NCBI RefSeq assembly: GCF_051857545.1
Contig: NZ_JBPZHB010000003.1
Span: forward strand, 496,001 to 560,000
Source: Larkinella sp051857545
Lineage (GTDB): Bacteria > Bacteroidota > Bacteroidia > Cytophagales > Spirosomataceae
Direction of reading: 5' to 3'
Length of the DNA stretch: 64,000 nt
This document shows, piece by piece, positions 16,292 to 24,767 of this stretch. A program made the position numbers and the translations under genes. The notes below the pieces were generated by a model, which was given only the letters and a program-made list of their open reading frames with translations, was not told the origin of the DNA and made no database searches. Every line of letters begins with the position of its first letter. The first letter of the stretch is position 1.

Positions 16292-17041
16292 ATGGAACTG
16301 GTCATTAAAGAACTCCGCAAATCCTATTCGGGAAAAACCGTGCTCGACGCCATCAATCTGACCTTTCGGGGTGGCGATGTGATTGGGTTGCTGGGCAAAA
16401 ACGGATCGGGAAAAACCACCTTTCTGAATTGCCTGATCGACCTGATTGCGCCCGATAGCGGACAGTTTTACTTCAATCAGGAAGAGTTAACGGGCGATCG
16501 GTTGTCGTTGAAACGGGTACTGGGCATTGTATCCGACGTCATTCCGCCCGTGCCTGAATTTACCGGTGCGGACTACCTGCGCTTTATGGGCCTGATTCAC
16601 AAGCTCGATGACGCGACGTTTCAAAAACGCTCCACCGACCTGACCGATTTCTTTTTTGATGAACCCGGCGTCCTGAAAAAGAAGATGAGCCAGTATTCGA
16701 CGGGGATGATCAAAAAGATTAGTTTCTGCGCAGCGATTCTCCACATTCCGTCGGTCGTCATCCTGGACGAACCGTTTGCCGGTCTCGACCCCATAGCCGT
16801 CCGTCAGTTGATTTCCTTCCTGCAGACCTATCATCGGGCCGACCGCATCATCCTGGTTGCGTCCCATGACCTGAGTTACCTGGAAGAAATCGCCACCCGC
16901 ATTCTGGTGTTGGATGAGACGCAGATCAAATTTGATGGCGAGCTGGCGAACTTTACCGAACAAGGCACCAAAGTCATCAGTGAGGCCCTGTTCGAGATAT
17001 TAGTACCAAAGACCAAACAAACCACTTTCGATTGGCTCTAA
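16292..17041 (+). CDS. ABC transporter ATP-binding protein
   Basis: This 249-residue ABC ATPase has Walker A GLLGKNGSGKTTFLN (about residues 33-47), a Q-loop region, the signature segment YSTGMIKKISFCAAIL in place of the usual LSGGQ, Walker B VVILDEPFAGLD (about 151-162) and the H-loop SHDLSYLEEIATR. A signature with S-T-G-M and the overall length match export-type systems of the CcmA/NatA kind. It is followed 9 bp later by a large membrane protein that is the likely permease. The pair probably exports a lipid, peptide or drug-like substrate; the sequence does not say which. Confidence 0.92.
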   Translation: MELVIKELRKSYSGKTVLDAINLTFRGGDVIGLLGKNGSGKTTFLNCLIDLIAPDSGQFYFNQEELTGDRLSLKRVLGIVSDVIPPVPEFTGADYLRFMGLIHKLDDATFQKRSTDLTDFFFDEPGVLKKKMSQYSTGMIKKISFCAAILHIPSVVILDEPFAGLDPIAVRQLISFLQTYHRADRIILVASHDLSYLEEIATRILVLDETQIKFDGELANFTEQGTKVISEALFEILVPKTKQTTFDWL

Positions 17042-17050
17042 CCTCCCCGA

Positions 17051-18403
17051 ATGATGTTTCCCATCCTCTTTTTCGCCTTGCGTCGGCGTTTTTTTGGCTT
17101 TTTTCGGAGTGCAGAGTCGATCCTCGGACTGATTCTTCGGTTTGTTTTCATGGCCGCTCTGGCGTTGAGCGCGGGTACGACGGGCTGGTTGATCGATTTG
17201 GCTGCCACTTCTGACAAAATGGGAGCTAATCCCAACAATCTCATTCTGATCAGCAACGGCGTCGTCTGTGGGCAGTGGGTGTGGATGGAATTTTTTCCGA
17301 CCTACACACCACGGTCAACGCTGTTTTCGAAAACCTTTCCGATTCCATATCGCTCTCAGTGGATCGGGACGCTGTTGTATGATGCGTTTACGGTTTCGGT
17401 GGTTGGTTCGGGATTGCTTTTCGTCATCCTGAACGCATTTTCGAAAACGTATACCAACACCCATTTAATGTCTTCACTCCTGCTGCTGGGCAACGCCGTG
17501 GTTTTTGTTCAACTGCTGAAAGCGTTCCTGGAATCGACGCATCGCCGGCAAGCGGTATTCCTGTTAAGCTGGGGAATGCTGAGTGTCCTGATTGGTTTTT
17601 CGGCCTGGCATTGGCGGTTCGATCCAACCGGATTACTTCTTGTAGTGAGTGTTGCATTTGCCAGCCAAACTATACTCTTGTTTTTAGTGGATCGGGCTGC
17701 TGTAGCGAGAACAGAATCAACGGTTCTGCTCGTAAAGACAAACTACCTGTCACCGGTTTATACGGCCTTCATCAACAATGCCCAAACGCGGAAAGCCTTT
17801 GCGTTCGGAATCCTGATGAAAGCGCTGTTGCTATTGTTTTCATCAAAGATGTCGGCGAGTGATTTTTCGATGGCCGATTTTCTGCTTCTCCTGTACGTTT
17901 CTCCCATGATTTTATTCAATTATGTGGCCAATAATAGCTGGGGGTTCTTTCCGGCTTTGTGGATCAACGGTGCGTTAGGGAAGCGTTCGGAGGTGTATTT
18001 GATTTATTTTCAACTGCTTATCATTCCTGTTCTGATCGACCTGATCGCAACCGTCAGCGTCCTTGCCTTCTTAAACCTGTTGAGTGGGCACCTGCTCTCT
18101 TTTTACCTCATCAGTACGGTTTGCTTCAGTTTGAATGGCCTTCTTTTTTCGCAGTATAAGGCGTTTCGGGTACACAACAGCCTGAGTTTTGGTCAGGCAA
18201 AAAGTAATGTGAGTGGCTGGAGTATTTTTATCAATTTTCTTTTACTGATCGGAATTGGTCTGGCGCTGAAAACCGCAGTGACGACCTTCGCTCTCTGCTT
18301 GGGTTTGGTGGTGGCGGTGGTGTATGTATTCCGTTCTGTTTTGCCACGGGATCGCAATGCGATTCACAGAATTTACAAAAGTGTATTCGTAGACCGGGAG
18401 TAA
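17051..18403 (+). CDS. Polytopic membrane protein, probable ABC permease partner
   Basis: This 450-residue protein has about ten predicted membrane segments and a positively charged start (MMFPILFFALRRRFFGFFRSAESI). I recognise no catalytic motif. The direct linkage to the ATPase (9-bp gap) and the paired-helix layout suggest a permease of the poorly described Bacteroidota type in which one long subunit stands for a dimer. FPTYTPRSTLFSKTFPIPYRSQWIGTLLYDAF, between helices, resembles the coupling region of ABC-2 type exporters with a conserved P-P-S-like motif. Function as an exporter is inferred from the neighbour. Confidence 0.7.
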   Translation: MMFPILFFALRRRFFGFFRSAESILGLILRFVFMAALALSAGTTGWLIDLAATSDKMGANPNNLILISNGVVCGQWVWMEFFPTYTPRSTLFSKTFPIPYRSQWIGTLLYDAFTVSVVGSGLLFVILNAFSKTYTNTHLMSSLLLLGNAVVFVQLLKAFLESTHRRQAVFLLSWGMLSVLIGFSAWHWRFDPTGLLLVVSVAFASQTILLFLVDRAAVARTESTVLLVKTNYLSPVYTAFINNAQTRKAFAFGILMKALLLLFSSKMSASDFSMADFLLLLYVSPMILFNYVANNSWGFFPALWINGALGKRSEVYLIYFQLLIIPVLIDLIATVSVLAFLNLLSGHLLSFYLISTVCFSLNGLLFSQYKAFRVHNSLSFGQAKSNVSGWSIFINFLLLIGIGLALKTAVTTFALCLGLVVAVVYVFRSVLPRDRNAIHRIYKSVFVDRE

Positions 18404-18521
18404 AGGCAACGAATCGATGCAAGCAAGCCATTCATTCGGATTTATTTATGTGTACAAATTGCGCATATTAGTAACTTGGCCTGGAAAATGCTGTTAATTA
18501 CGGTAATTTTATACACTGCCA

Positions 18522-21500
18522 TTGTACGCATTGAATGCCATGCCAATTCCATCCAATGAGCCTGAAAGAGTAAGAGCCTTACACCGGTACCAGATTCTGG
18601 ACACGGTTCCTGAGAAAGAATTTGACCGGCTGACCGAGCTGGCTTCCCTGATTTGCCAGGTACCGATTTCGTTGGTGTCGCTCATCGACGACCACCGGCA
18701 ATGGTTTAAATCCCGGGTTGGGCTTGATTTGAAAGAAACCAGCCGGGATATTGCGTTTTGCCGGTACGCCATTCTAAACAGTGACCTCTTCGAAGTGGAA
18801 GATGCCACACGGGATACGCGCTTTAAAGAAAATCCGCTGGTCACTTCGGATCCTCACATCCGGTTCTACGCCGGTTATCCATTGACCGATTCCGATGGGT
18901 ATGCCTTGGGAACACTTTGCGTACTGGATCGAATTCCCCGGCAACTCACTGAAAGCCAGCAAAAATCGTTGCGCCTGTTGGGTGACGCGGTTATTGAACT
19001 GATTATTAAACATCGCCAAAACCAGGAACTGAAATACCTGGGCAACCTCTTTGCGCTGTCAAATGACCTGATCTGTGTGGCGGGTACCGATGGCTATTTT
19101 AAAAAACTAAATCCGGCTTTTCATGATATATTGGGATGGGATGAGTCCTATTTACTACGAACTTCTTTTTTTGAATTAGTCCATCCGGACGACTTGCAGG
19201 CTACCCGGCAGGAAATCGCCGGACTGGCATCGGGCAAGTCGACCATCAATTTTGCCCATCGGTTTCGTTGCCAAAATGGCACCTACCGGAACCTGCAATG
19301 GGTGGCCACGCCCGAACCCGACACCGGGTATCTGTTTGCCATTGCCCGGGACATTACCGACGAGAAGGAGAAAGAGCGTCTGTTGTTCCAGTCGGAGAAT
19401 AAATTCCGCTCGTTTTTTGAAAACTCCCAGGGTCTCATGTGCATTCATGACCTGGAGGGGAAACTGCTCACCGTCAACAGTGCGGGTGCCCACGCTTTGG
19501 GGTATGAACCGGCAGAATTGGTCGGCCTGCAGTTGTCCGATATTGTTCCCGAAATGCACCAGGGTGCCCTGACCGCTTACCTGCAAACCATCAGCAAAAC
19601 CGGTCGGGCCAGCGGGCTGATGCACACGCTCACCAAAGACGGGTCGTTGCTGATCTGGCTGTTCAATAACATCCTGGAAAAAGAGCTGAACGGCCATACG
19701 TATGTGATTGGTAATGCCATCGACATTACCCGCAGACACCAGTTGGAAGCGGATTTGAACCGGACCAAACAAATTCTGGAACAAACCAACGAGGTGGCCC
19801 GAATCGGAACCTGGGAAGTGAATGTTGTTCAGGAAACCGTATACTGGTCAGCGGTAACAAAAGCCATTCATGAAGTGCCAAAAGACTATGTGCCGGATTT
19901 TCATGCTGCCGTATCTTTCTTCAAAGGGAAAAATTACGAGCAGATTATGGAAGCCGTAAACCGCTCCGTTCAGGAAGGCATTGCTTACGATGTAGAATTG
20001 CAGATCGTTACGGCGAAGGGCCGGACTGTATGGATTCGGGCACTGGGAACCCCCGAATACCAGGACGGAAAGTGTGTGCGCTTATACGGCACATTTCAGG
20101 ACATTGATGAACGAAAGAAAGCAGAGCAGGCGCTGCTGAATGAAAAATTACGCTTGGCGGCTTTTGTTGAGCACGCTCCGGCGGCCGTCGCCATGCTCGA
20201 CCGTGAGATTCGGTACATCGCCGTCAGCAATCGCTGGATGGAAGAGTATCATTTGTCAGGTAGTGTTCTCGGGCGGTCACATTATGACGTATTTCCCAAT
20301 TTATCAGACGAATGGAAGGCGATTCATTCCCGCTGTGTCAACGGGGCTATAGAAAAAAATGAAGAAGACATCTGGCGCCCCGAGGGATGGGATCATGACC
20401 AGTACCTGCGCTGGGAAGTCCGGCCGTGGTACCAGTTCGATGGCTCCATTGGTGGTATCATGATGTTCACCCAGGACATTACCGAAATTTGTCTGCAACG
20501 TGATGAACTGAAAAAAGCGAAGAGTATGGCTGAGCAGGCCAGCCTGGCGAAATCGGAATTTCTGGCCAACATGAGCCATGAAATCAGAACCCCGCTCAAT
20601 GGGGTCATCGGTTTTACGGATCTGGTGCTGAAAACCGCCCTGAACACCACGCAACAGCAGTATTTGTCCATCGTCAACCAATCGGCCAACACCTTGCTGA
20701 GCATCATTAACGACATCCTTGATTTTTCGAAAATCGAAGCCGGAAAACTCGAACTGGCGATTGAAAAAACGGATGTATACGAGATCAGCAGCCAGGTGGC
20801 CGACACCATCACGTATCAGGCTCAGAACAAAGGACTTGAGGTCTTATTGAACCTTTCGGTCGATCTGCCCCGGTTCGTCTTTGTGGATTCGGTGCGGTTG
20901 AAACAGGTGCTGGTCAATTTGCTGGGGAATGCCGTGAAATTTACCGAGAAAGGTGAAATTGAGTTGAAAATCAAGACATTGAGCGATATTACAGAAGAGT
21001 ACATCACTTTTCGGTTTGAAGTGCGGGATACCGGTATTGGCATCAAACCGGAAATGCAGGAACGCATATTTGACGCTTTTTCCCAGGAAGACCCTTCCAC
21101 GACAAAAAAATACGGCGGAACCGGATTGGGGCTGACCATCTCCAACAAGCTATTGGGCTTGATGGGAAGTCAGCTTCAGTTGACGAGCAAACCCGGTGAA
21201 GGAAGTTGCTTTTTCTTCGAAATCAGGCTGAAGGCAGAACCGGGGAATGCAATCGTCTGGCGCGATAGCCTCCCGATCAATACCGTGCTGATCGTGGATG
21301 ATAATGCACACAACCGCCTTATTTTGCGGCAAATGTTTCTATTGAAAAACATTGAAGTAGAGGAAGTTAATAACGGTTTTGAAGCGCTTCAGTTGTTAGG
21401 CCGTCATAAAAAATACGATGTCATTCTGATGGATTACCACATGCCTTACATGGATGGGCTGGAAACGATTCAGAAAATACGGACTACCTTTTCTCCGTCA

Positions 21501-22457
21501 CCCATTGAGCAGCCCATCATCTTTCTGCATAGCTCATCGGATGACGAAAAAATCATCAAAGCCTGTGAGTCGCTGGATGTTAACCAGCGGCTGGTGAAAC
21601 CCATCAAAATGCAGGAACTGTATCAGGCACTGTACCGGCTGGTTCAGCAGGACGAGAAACCCGTGCCGACCTTGTCCGACCAGGAGGCCGCAGTCGATAA
21701 CCAGGCCGTAAAGGTGTTGATCGTTGAAGATAATAAAATTAACCTGTTGCTGGCGAAAGTCATCATTGGCCGGATTGCCCCGAACGCGCGCATTTTTGAA
21801 GCGATCAACGGCGTGGAAGCGGTTCAGTGTTACATTCAGGATGCGCCCGATCTGATTCTGATGGATGTTCAGATGCCGTTGATGAATGGGTATGAAGCTA
21901 CGCAGCGAATTCGGGAACTGGAGAAGGATCGGCGCATTCCGATTGTTGCCCTGACGGCAGGGACCGTGAAAGGGGAACGGGAGAAGTGTCTGGCCGCCGG
22001 AATGGACGATTTTCTTACCAAACCCATCGTGCAGGAATCCCTGGCTGCTCTGTTCAGGGTGTGGTTGTGGGCCGAGCCAAAAACCGCCCATGCGGTCGAC
22101 CAATTCGCCGAAAGGAATGCGCATTTTGACCTGGCGGTGATCAAGGAAATGGCGGGGCATGATCTGGCCTTGGTACGGGAGCTGGCGGAGGTTGCCGGCG
22201 ATGAATTGAGAAAATCGATTCCTCAGCTTCTTCTTCAGGCCGAAAAAGCCAATTTATTGGGATTGAGAGCAGCCGGACACAAATTGTATGGAACCGCCGT
22301 GAGTGCCGGTATGCCCGACCTCGCTGCGCTGGCGCGTACGCTGGAATACCTCGAACGGTTTGATGCTGAGAACGTAAACGAGCTCCTCGGCCGGGTGCAG
22401 TCAGAAATCGAACTGGTCCTGGATGCCATAGCGAATACGCCCTTTACCGAATCCTAA
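18522..22457 (+). CDS. Hybrid sensor histidine kinase (GAF-PAS4-HisKA-HATPase-REC2-HPt)
   Basis: This 1311-residue cytoplasmic sensor lacks obvious membrane segments. A GAF domain (about residues 25-165, RYQILDTVPEKEFDRLTELASLICQ) is followed by four PAS domains (about 172-290, 295-410, 418-535 and 545-665). Next is HisKA with the phospho-acceptor His686 in MSHEIRTPLNGV, then the HATPase (N-box LLGNAVKF, G-boxes DTGIGI and GTGLGL). Two receiver domains follow with Asp971 (ILMDYHMP) and Asp1115 (ILMDVQMP), and a C-terminal HPt domain has His1253 in AGHKLYGTA. A full His-Asp-Asp-His relay can thus run within one chain. The output partner is not encoded nearby. An alternative start is the ATG at 18540. 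Confidence 0.95.
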   Translation: MYALNAMPIPSNEPERVRALHRYQILDTVPEKEFDRLTELASLICQVPISLVSLIDDHRQWFKSRVGLDLKETSRDIAFCRYAILNSDLFEVEDATRDTRFKENPLVTSDPHIRFYAGYPLTDSDGYALGTLCVLDRIPRQLTESQQKSLRLLGDAVIELIIKHRQNQELKYLGNLFALSNDLICVAGTDGYFKKLNPAFHDILGWDESYLLRTSFFELVHPDDLQATRQEIAGLASGKSTINFAHRFRCQNGTYRNLQWVATPEPDTGYLFAIARDITDEKEKERLLFQSENKFRSFFENSQGLMCIHDLEGKLLTVNSAGAHALGYEPAELVGLQLSDIVPEMHQGALTAYLQTISKTGRASGLMHTLTKDGSLLIWLFNNILEKELNGHTYVIGNAIDITRRHQLEADLNRTKQILEQTNEVARIGTWEVNVVQETVYWSAVTKAIHEVPKDYVPDFHAAVSFFKGKNYEQIMEAVNRSVQEGIAYDVELQIVTAKGRTVWIRALGTPEYQDGKCVRLYGTFQDIDERKKAEQALLNEKLRLAAFVEHAPAAVAMLDREIRYIAVSNRWMEEYHLSGSVLGRSHYDVFPNLSDEWKAIHSRCVNGAIEKNEEDIWRPEGWDHDQYLRWEVRPWYQFDGSIGGIMMFTQDITEICLQRDELKKAKSMAEQASLAKSEFLANMSHEIRTPLNGVIGFTDLVLKTALNTTQQQYLSIVNQSANTLLSIINDILDFSKIEAGKLELAIEKTDVYEISSQVADTITYQAQNKGLEVLLNLSVDLPRFVFVDSVRLKQVLVNLLGNAVKFTEKGEIELKIKTLSDITEEYITFRFEVRDTGIGIKPEMQERIFDAFSQEDPSTTKKYGGTGLGLTISNKLLGLMGSQLQLTSKPGEGSCFFFEIRLKAEPGNAIVWRDSLPINTVLIVDDNAHNRLILRQMFLLKNIEVEEVNNGFEALQLLGRHKKYDVILMDYHMPYMDGLETIQKIRTTFSPSPIEQPIIFLHSSSDDEKIIKACESLDVNQRLVKPIKMQELYQALYRLVQQDEKPVPTLSDQEAAVDNQAVKVLIVEDNKINLLLAKVIIGRIAPNARIFEAINGVEAVQCYIQDAPDLILMDVQMPLMNGYEATQRIRELEKDRRIPIVALTAGTVKGEREKCLAAGMDDFLTKPIVQESLAALFRVWLWAEPKTAHAVDQFAERNAHFDLAVIKEMAGHDLALVRELAEVAGDELRKSIPQLLLQAEKANLLGLRAAGHKLYGTAVSAGMPDLAALARTLEYLERFDAENVNELLGRVQSEIELVLDAIANTPFTES

Positions 22458-22543
22458 AATCCCCCAATCCGGAATTGGATATGAATCAAATCCTTCGCTA
22501 TTTACCGTAGCGAACCTTCTTTCTCCTCTAATTCCTGCCGTTT

Positions 22544-23935
22544 ATGAATACGCCCGACGTTTCCGCAACTTCGTCGGCCGCAGTGGCTGAAAACCTGCGC
22601 CCGGTTGAGCGGGCCGAACGCATTCGCTCCATCGACGTCATTCGTGGAGTCGCGTTGCTGGGCATTCTGATGATGAACATTCCGTATTTCGGACTGCCGG
22701 AAGGAATGCTGGGTTCCCTGAAATTCGATCATCCCGGCGACACCAACTTTATCACCCACCAGATCGTCGACATTGCTTTTTCGGGCAAAATGCGGGCGTT
22801 GTTTTCCATGCTCTTCGGCGCGGGAGTGATCCTGCTGACCACGCGCAAGGAACACGCTGTGGGGTTGTCGGTGGCCGATATTTACTACCGCCGGATTTTG
22901 TGGATGATTCTGTTTGGTGTGCTGGATGCCTACGTTCTGCTCTGGGCGGGCGATATTCTGTATGCCTACGGTCTTTGCGGTTTGTTTCTGTTTCCATTTC
23001 GGAAGCTGGCTCCGCGGTATCTGATTCTGGCCAGCGTATTCTGCTTCGGCGTCCTCATTTTTAAAGGGAATTTGCGCTTTCAGGAAACGAAGGGAAAACG
23101 GGAAGCCTACCTGAAAGTGGTGGCGCTGGAAAAGCAGAAAAAGAAGCTGACCGATGAGCAAAAAGCTGACAAACAGGCGTGGGAAACCGTCGTGAAAAAC
23201 GGCAAACCGGATCAGAAAAAGATTGATGAAGAGATCAAGAAAGTACGTTCCGGTTATCCGACGGTTTGGGCGTATTATGTACCCATCAACAGTGAAATCC
23301 AGTCGGCGGTGATGTATAATTTTTACTTCTGGGATGCTATCGGAATGATGTTTCTCGGTATGGCACTCTATAAATTAGGCGTTTTTACCGGTCGGCTCCG
23401 GCGACGAAGTTACCTGGCGTTGATGCTGATTGGCTACGGCATCGGCATTCCACTCGGCTGGCTGGCCCACCAACTCACCCTGGAAGCGCACACGAACTTT
23501 GGACTTTACCTGGACACGCACGGTTTTGGATTTCCCCGCAGCACCTACGACATTCGCCGGGTAACGATGGCCCTGGGGCATGTCGGGCTGATTATGATCA
23601 TCTACAAATCGGGCTGGTTACGAGGACTGATGAGCGCTTTGGGGGCAGTCGGTCAGATGGCTTTCTCCAATTACGTAATGCAGACCCTGATTTGCACCTT
23701 TATTTTCTTTGGGTACGGTTTTGGCTATTTCGGTAAATTGACCTACTACCAACTGTTCTACGTCGTCGCTGGTGTCTGGATCTTTCAGTTGATTGCCAGT
23801 CCGTTGTGGTTACGGCATTTTTACTTTGGCCCCCTGGAATGGGCCTGGCGGTCATTGACCTACTGGAAACGGCAACCATTCCGTATTCCGCAAAACCGTA
23901 CAGAAACCGTCATTTCTCCGGCACAGGCCGGATAA
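22544..23935 (+). CDS. DUF418 domain membrane protein (YeiB-like)
   Basis: This 463-residue polytopic protein begins with the conserved RIRSIDVIRGVALLGILMMNI of DUF418/YeiB proteins. The C-terminal DUF418 region (about residues 290-440) includes DIRRVTMALGHVGLIM, MAFSNYVMQTLICTFIF and WLRHFYFGPLEWAWRSLTYW. A charged, lysine-rich insertion (about 185-235, GKREAYLKVVALEKQKKKLTDEQKADKQ) sits between the two membrane halves and is likely a cytoplasmic or periplasmic coiled coil. The family is related to acyltransferase-like membrane proteins, and its reaction is unknown. It stands alone, convergent with lolA. Confidence 0.9.
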   Translation: MNTPDVSATSSAAVAENLRPVERAERIRSIDVIRGVALLGILMMNIPYFGLPEGMLGSLKFDHPGDTNFITHQIVDIAFSGKMRALFSMLFGAGVILLTTRKEHAVGLSVADIYYRRILWMILFGVLDAYVLLWAGDILYAYGLCGLFLFPFRKLAPRYLILASVFCFGVLIFKGNLRFQETKGKREAYLKVVALEKQKKKLTDEQKADKQAWETVVKNGKPDQKKIDEEIKKVRSGYPTVWAYYVPINSEIQSAVMYNFYFWDAIGMMFLGMALYKLGVFTGRLRRRSYLALMLIGYGIGIPLGWLAHQLTLEAHTNFGLYLDTHGFGFPRSTYDIRRVTMALGHVGLIMIIYKSGWLRGLMSALGAVGQMAFSNYVMQTLICTFIFFGYGFGYFGKLTYYQLFYVVAGVWIFQLIASPLWLRHFYFGPLEWAWRSLTYWKRQPFRIPQNRTETVISPAQAG

Positions 23936-23942
23936 GTCGCCC

Positions 23943-24572
23943 TTATCGCAAGTCTACGACTTCAACGCCGGGATACTTGGTTTTGTCAAACACAAAATAC
24001 GAATCGGCTACGGCGACGTTCGGGGTGAATTTGTCGATCGTATAACTGGTTACCTTACCGGTTTTATCGGTCAGTTTCCAGCCTCTGACCTGCTTGTCTT
24101 TTTTGTTGACGGAGATTTGTACTTTAACAATTTGCGTGCTTTTCTTTTCGGGGGTCAGTTCCACCACTTCGACGGGTTGACCGCCCTGTTTCTGCTCGCC
24201 GATGTATTTGTAGTTGTACCCTTGTTTGTAGATGGAGTAAATCTTCGTCGGATTGAAGTCCCCGGCGGCTCCGGCGTCGTAATCCTGTACGTTCACTTCG
24301 TTCGTTTCCTTGATGTAAGTAGACATCGTTTTGCCGTCGGTGAATACTTCCTGACCGGCCAGCTTCAACCGGAAGGCGTTCTTTTTTACCGTTAAATCAC
24401 CCTTGTAATTGCTCCCTTCGCCCGTGTAGGTAAAGGCGGCTTTGTAGGAATTTAGTGCTTTGTATTTGGCACTCATGGCATCTAAAACGTCCGATGCTTT
24501 TTTATCTTTTTGCGCCACCGAAGGCAGCGAAAATCCAATAACCAATGCCCACAATAAGGCTAATTTTTTCAT
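23943..24572 (-). CDS. lolA: Outer-membrane lipoprotein carrier LolA
   Basis: This 209-residue periplasmic protein starts with a signal peptide (MKKLALLWALVIGFSLPSVAQ). The mature part has the LolA pattern: SDVLDAMSAKYKALNSYKAAFTYTGEG at the start, then GDLTVKKNAFRLKLAGQEVFTDGKTMSTYIKETNEV, which forms the incomplete beta-barrel. It closes with TSYTIDKFTPNVAVADSYFVFDKTKYPGVEVVDLR. LolA ferries lipoproteins from LolCDE to the outer membrane. It lies downstream of ftsK in the same direction, as in many Bacteroidota, but a strong hairpin at 24698-24755 separates them. Confidence 0.93.
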   Translation of the reverse strand: MKKLALLWALVIGFSLPSVAQKDKKASDVLDAMSAKYKALNSYKAAFTYTGEGSNYKGDLTVKKNAFRLKLAGQEVFTDGKTMSTYIKETNEVNVQDYDAGAAGDFNPTKIYSIYKQGYNYKYIGEQKQGGQPVEVVELTPEKKSTQIVKVQISVNKKDKQVRGWKLTDKTGKVTSYTIDKFTPNVAVADSYFVFDKTKYPGVEVVDLR

Positions 24573-24697
24573 GTGTATCGTCTTTTACGTAATTTCGGGT
24601 GATTTCTAAAACCGCCCGCAAAGTTGCTGACCGTTTTGTAGGTAGACAAGATTTATGAGAAAAAGTTTAATAAACAGGAGAAAGACCTAGTAGAAAA

Positions 24698-24755
24698 GCG
24701 GAGAAGCCAATAGAAAGAAATGACCGCATCATGCTCTTTCTATTGGCTTCTCCGC
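24698..24755 (-). terminator. Terminator of ftsK
   Basis: This is a perfect 21-bp stem (left arm 24698-24718, right arm 24735-24755) with a 16-nt loop. It is followed on the minus strand by CTTTTC. It lies 13 bp after the ftsK stop and before lolA. Confidence 0.75.
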
Positions 24756-24767
24756 CTGCACGACTGC

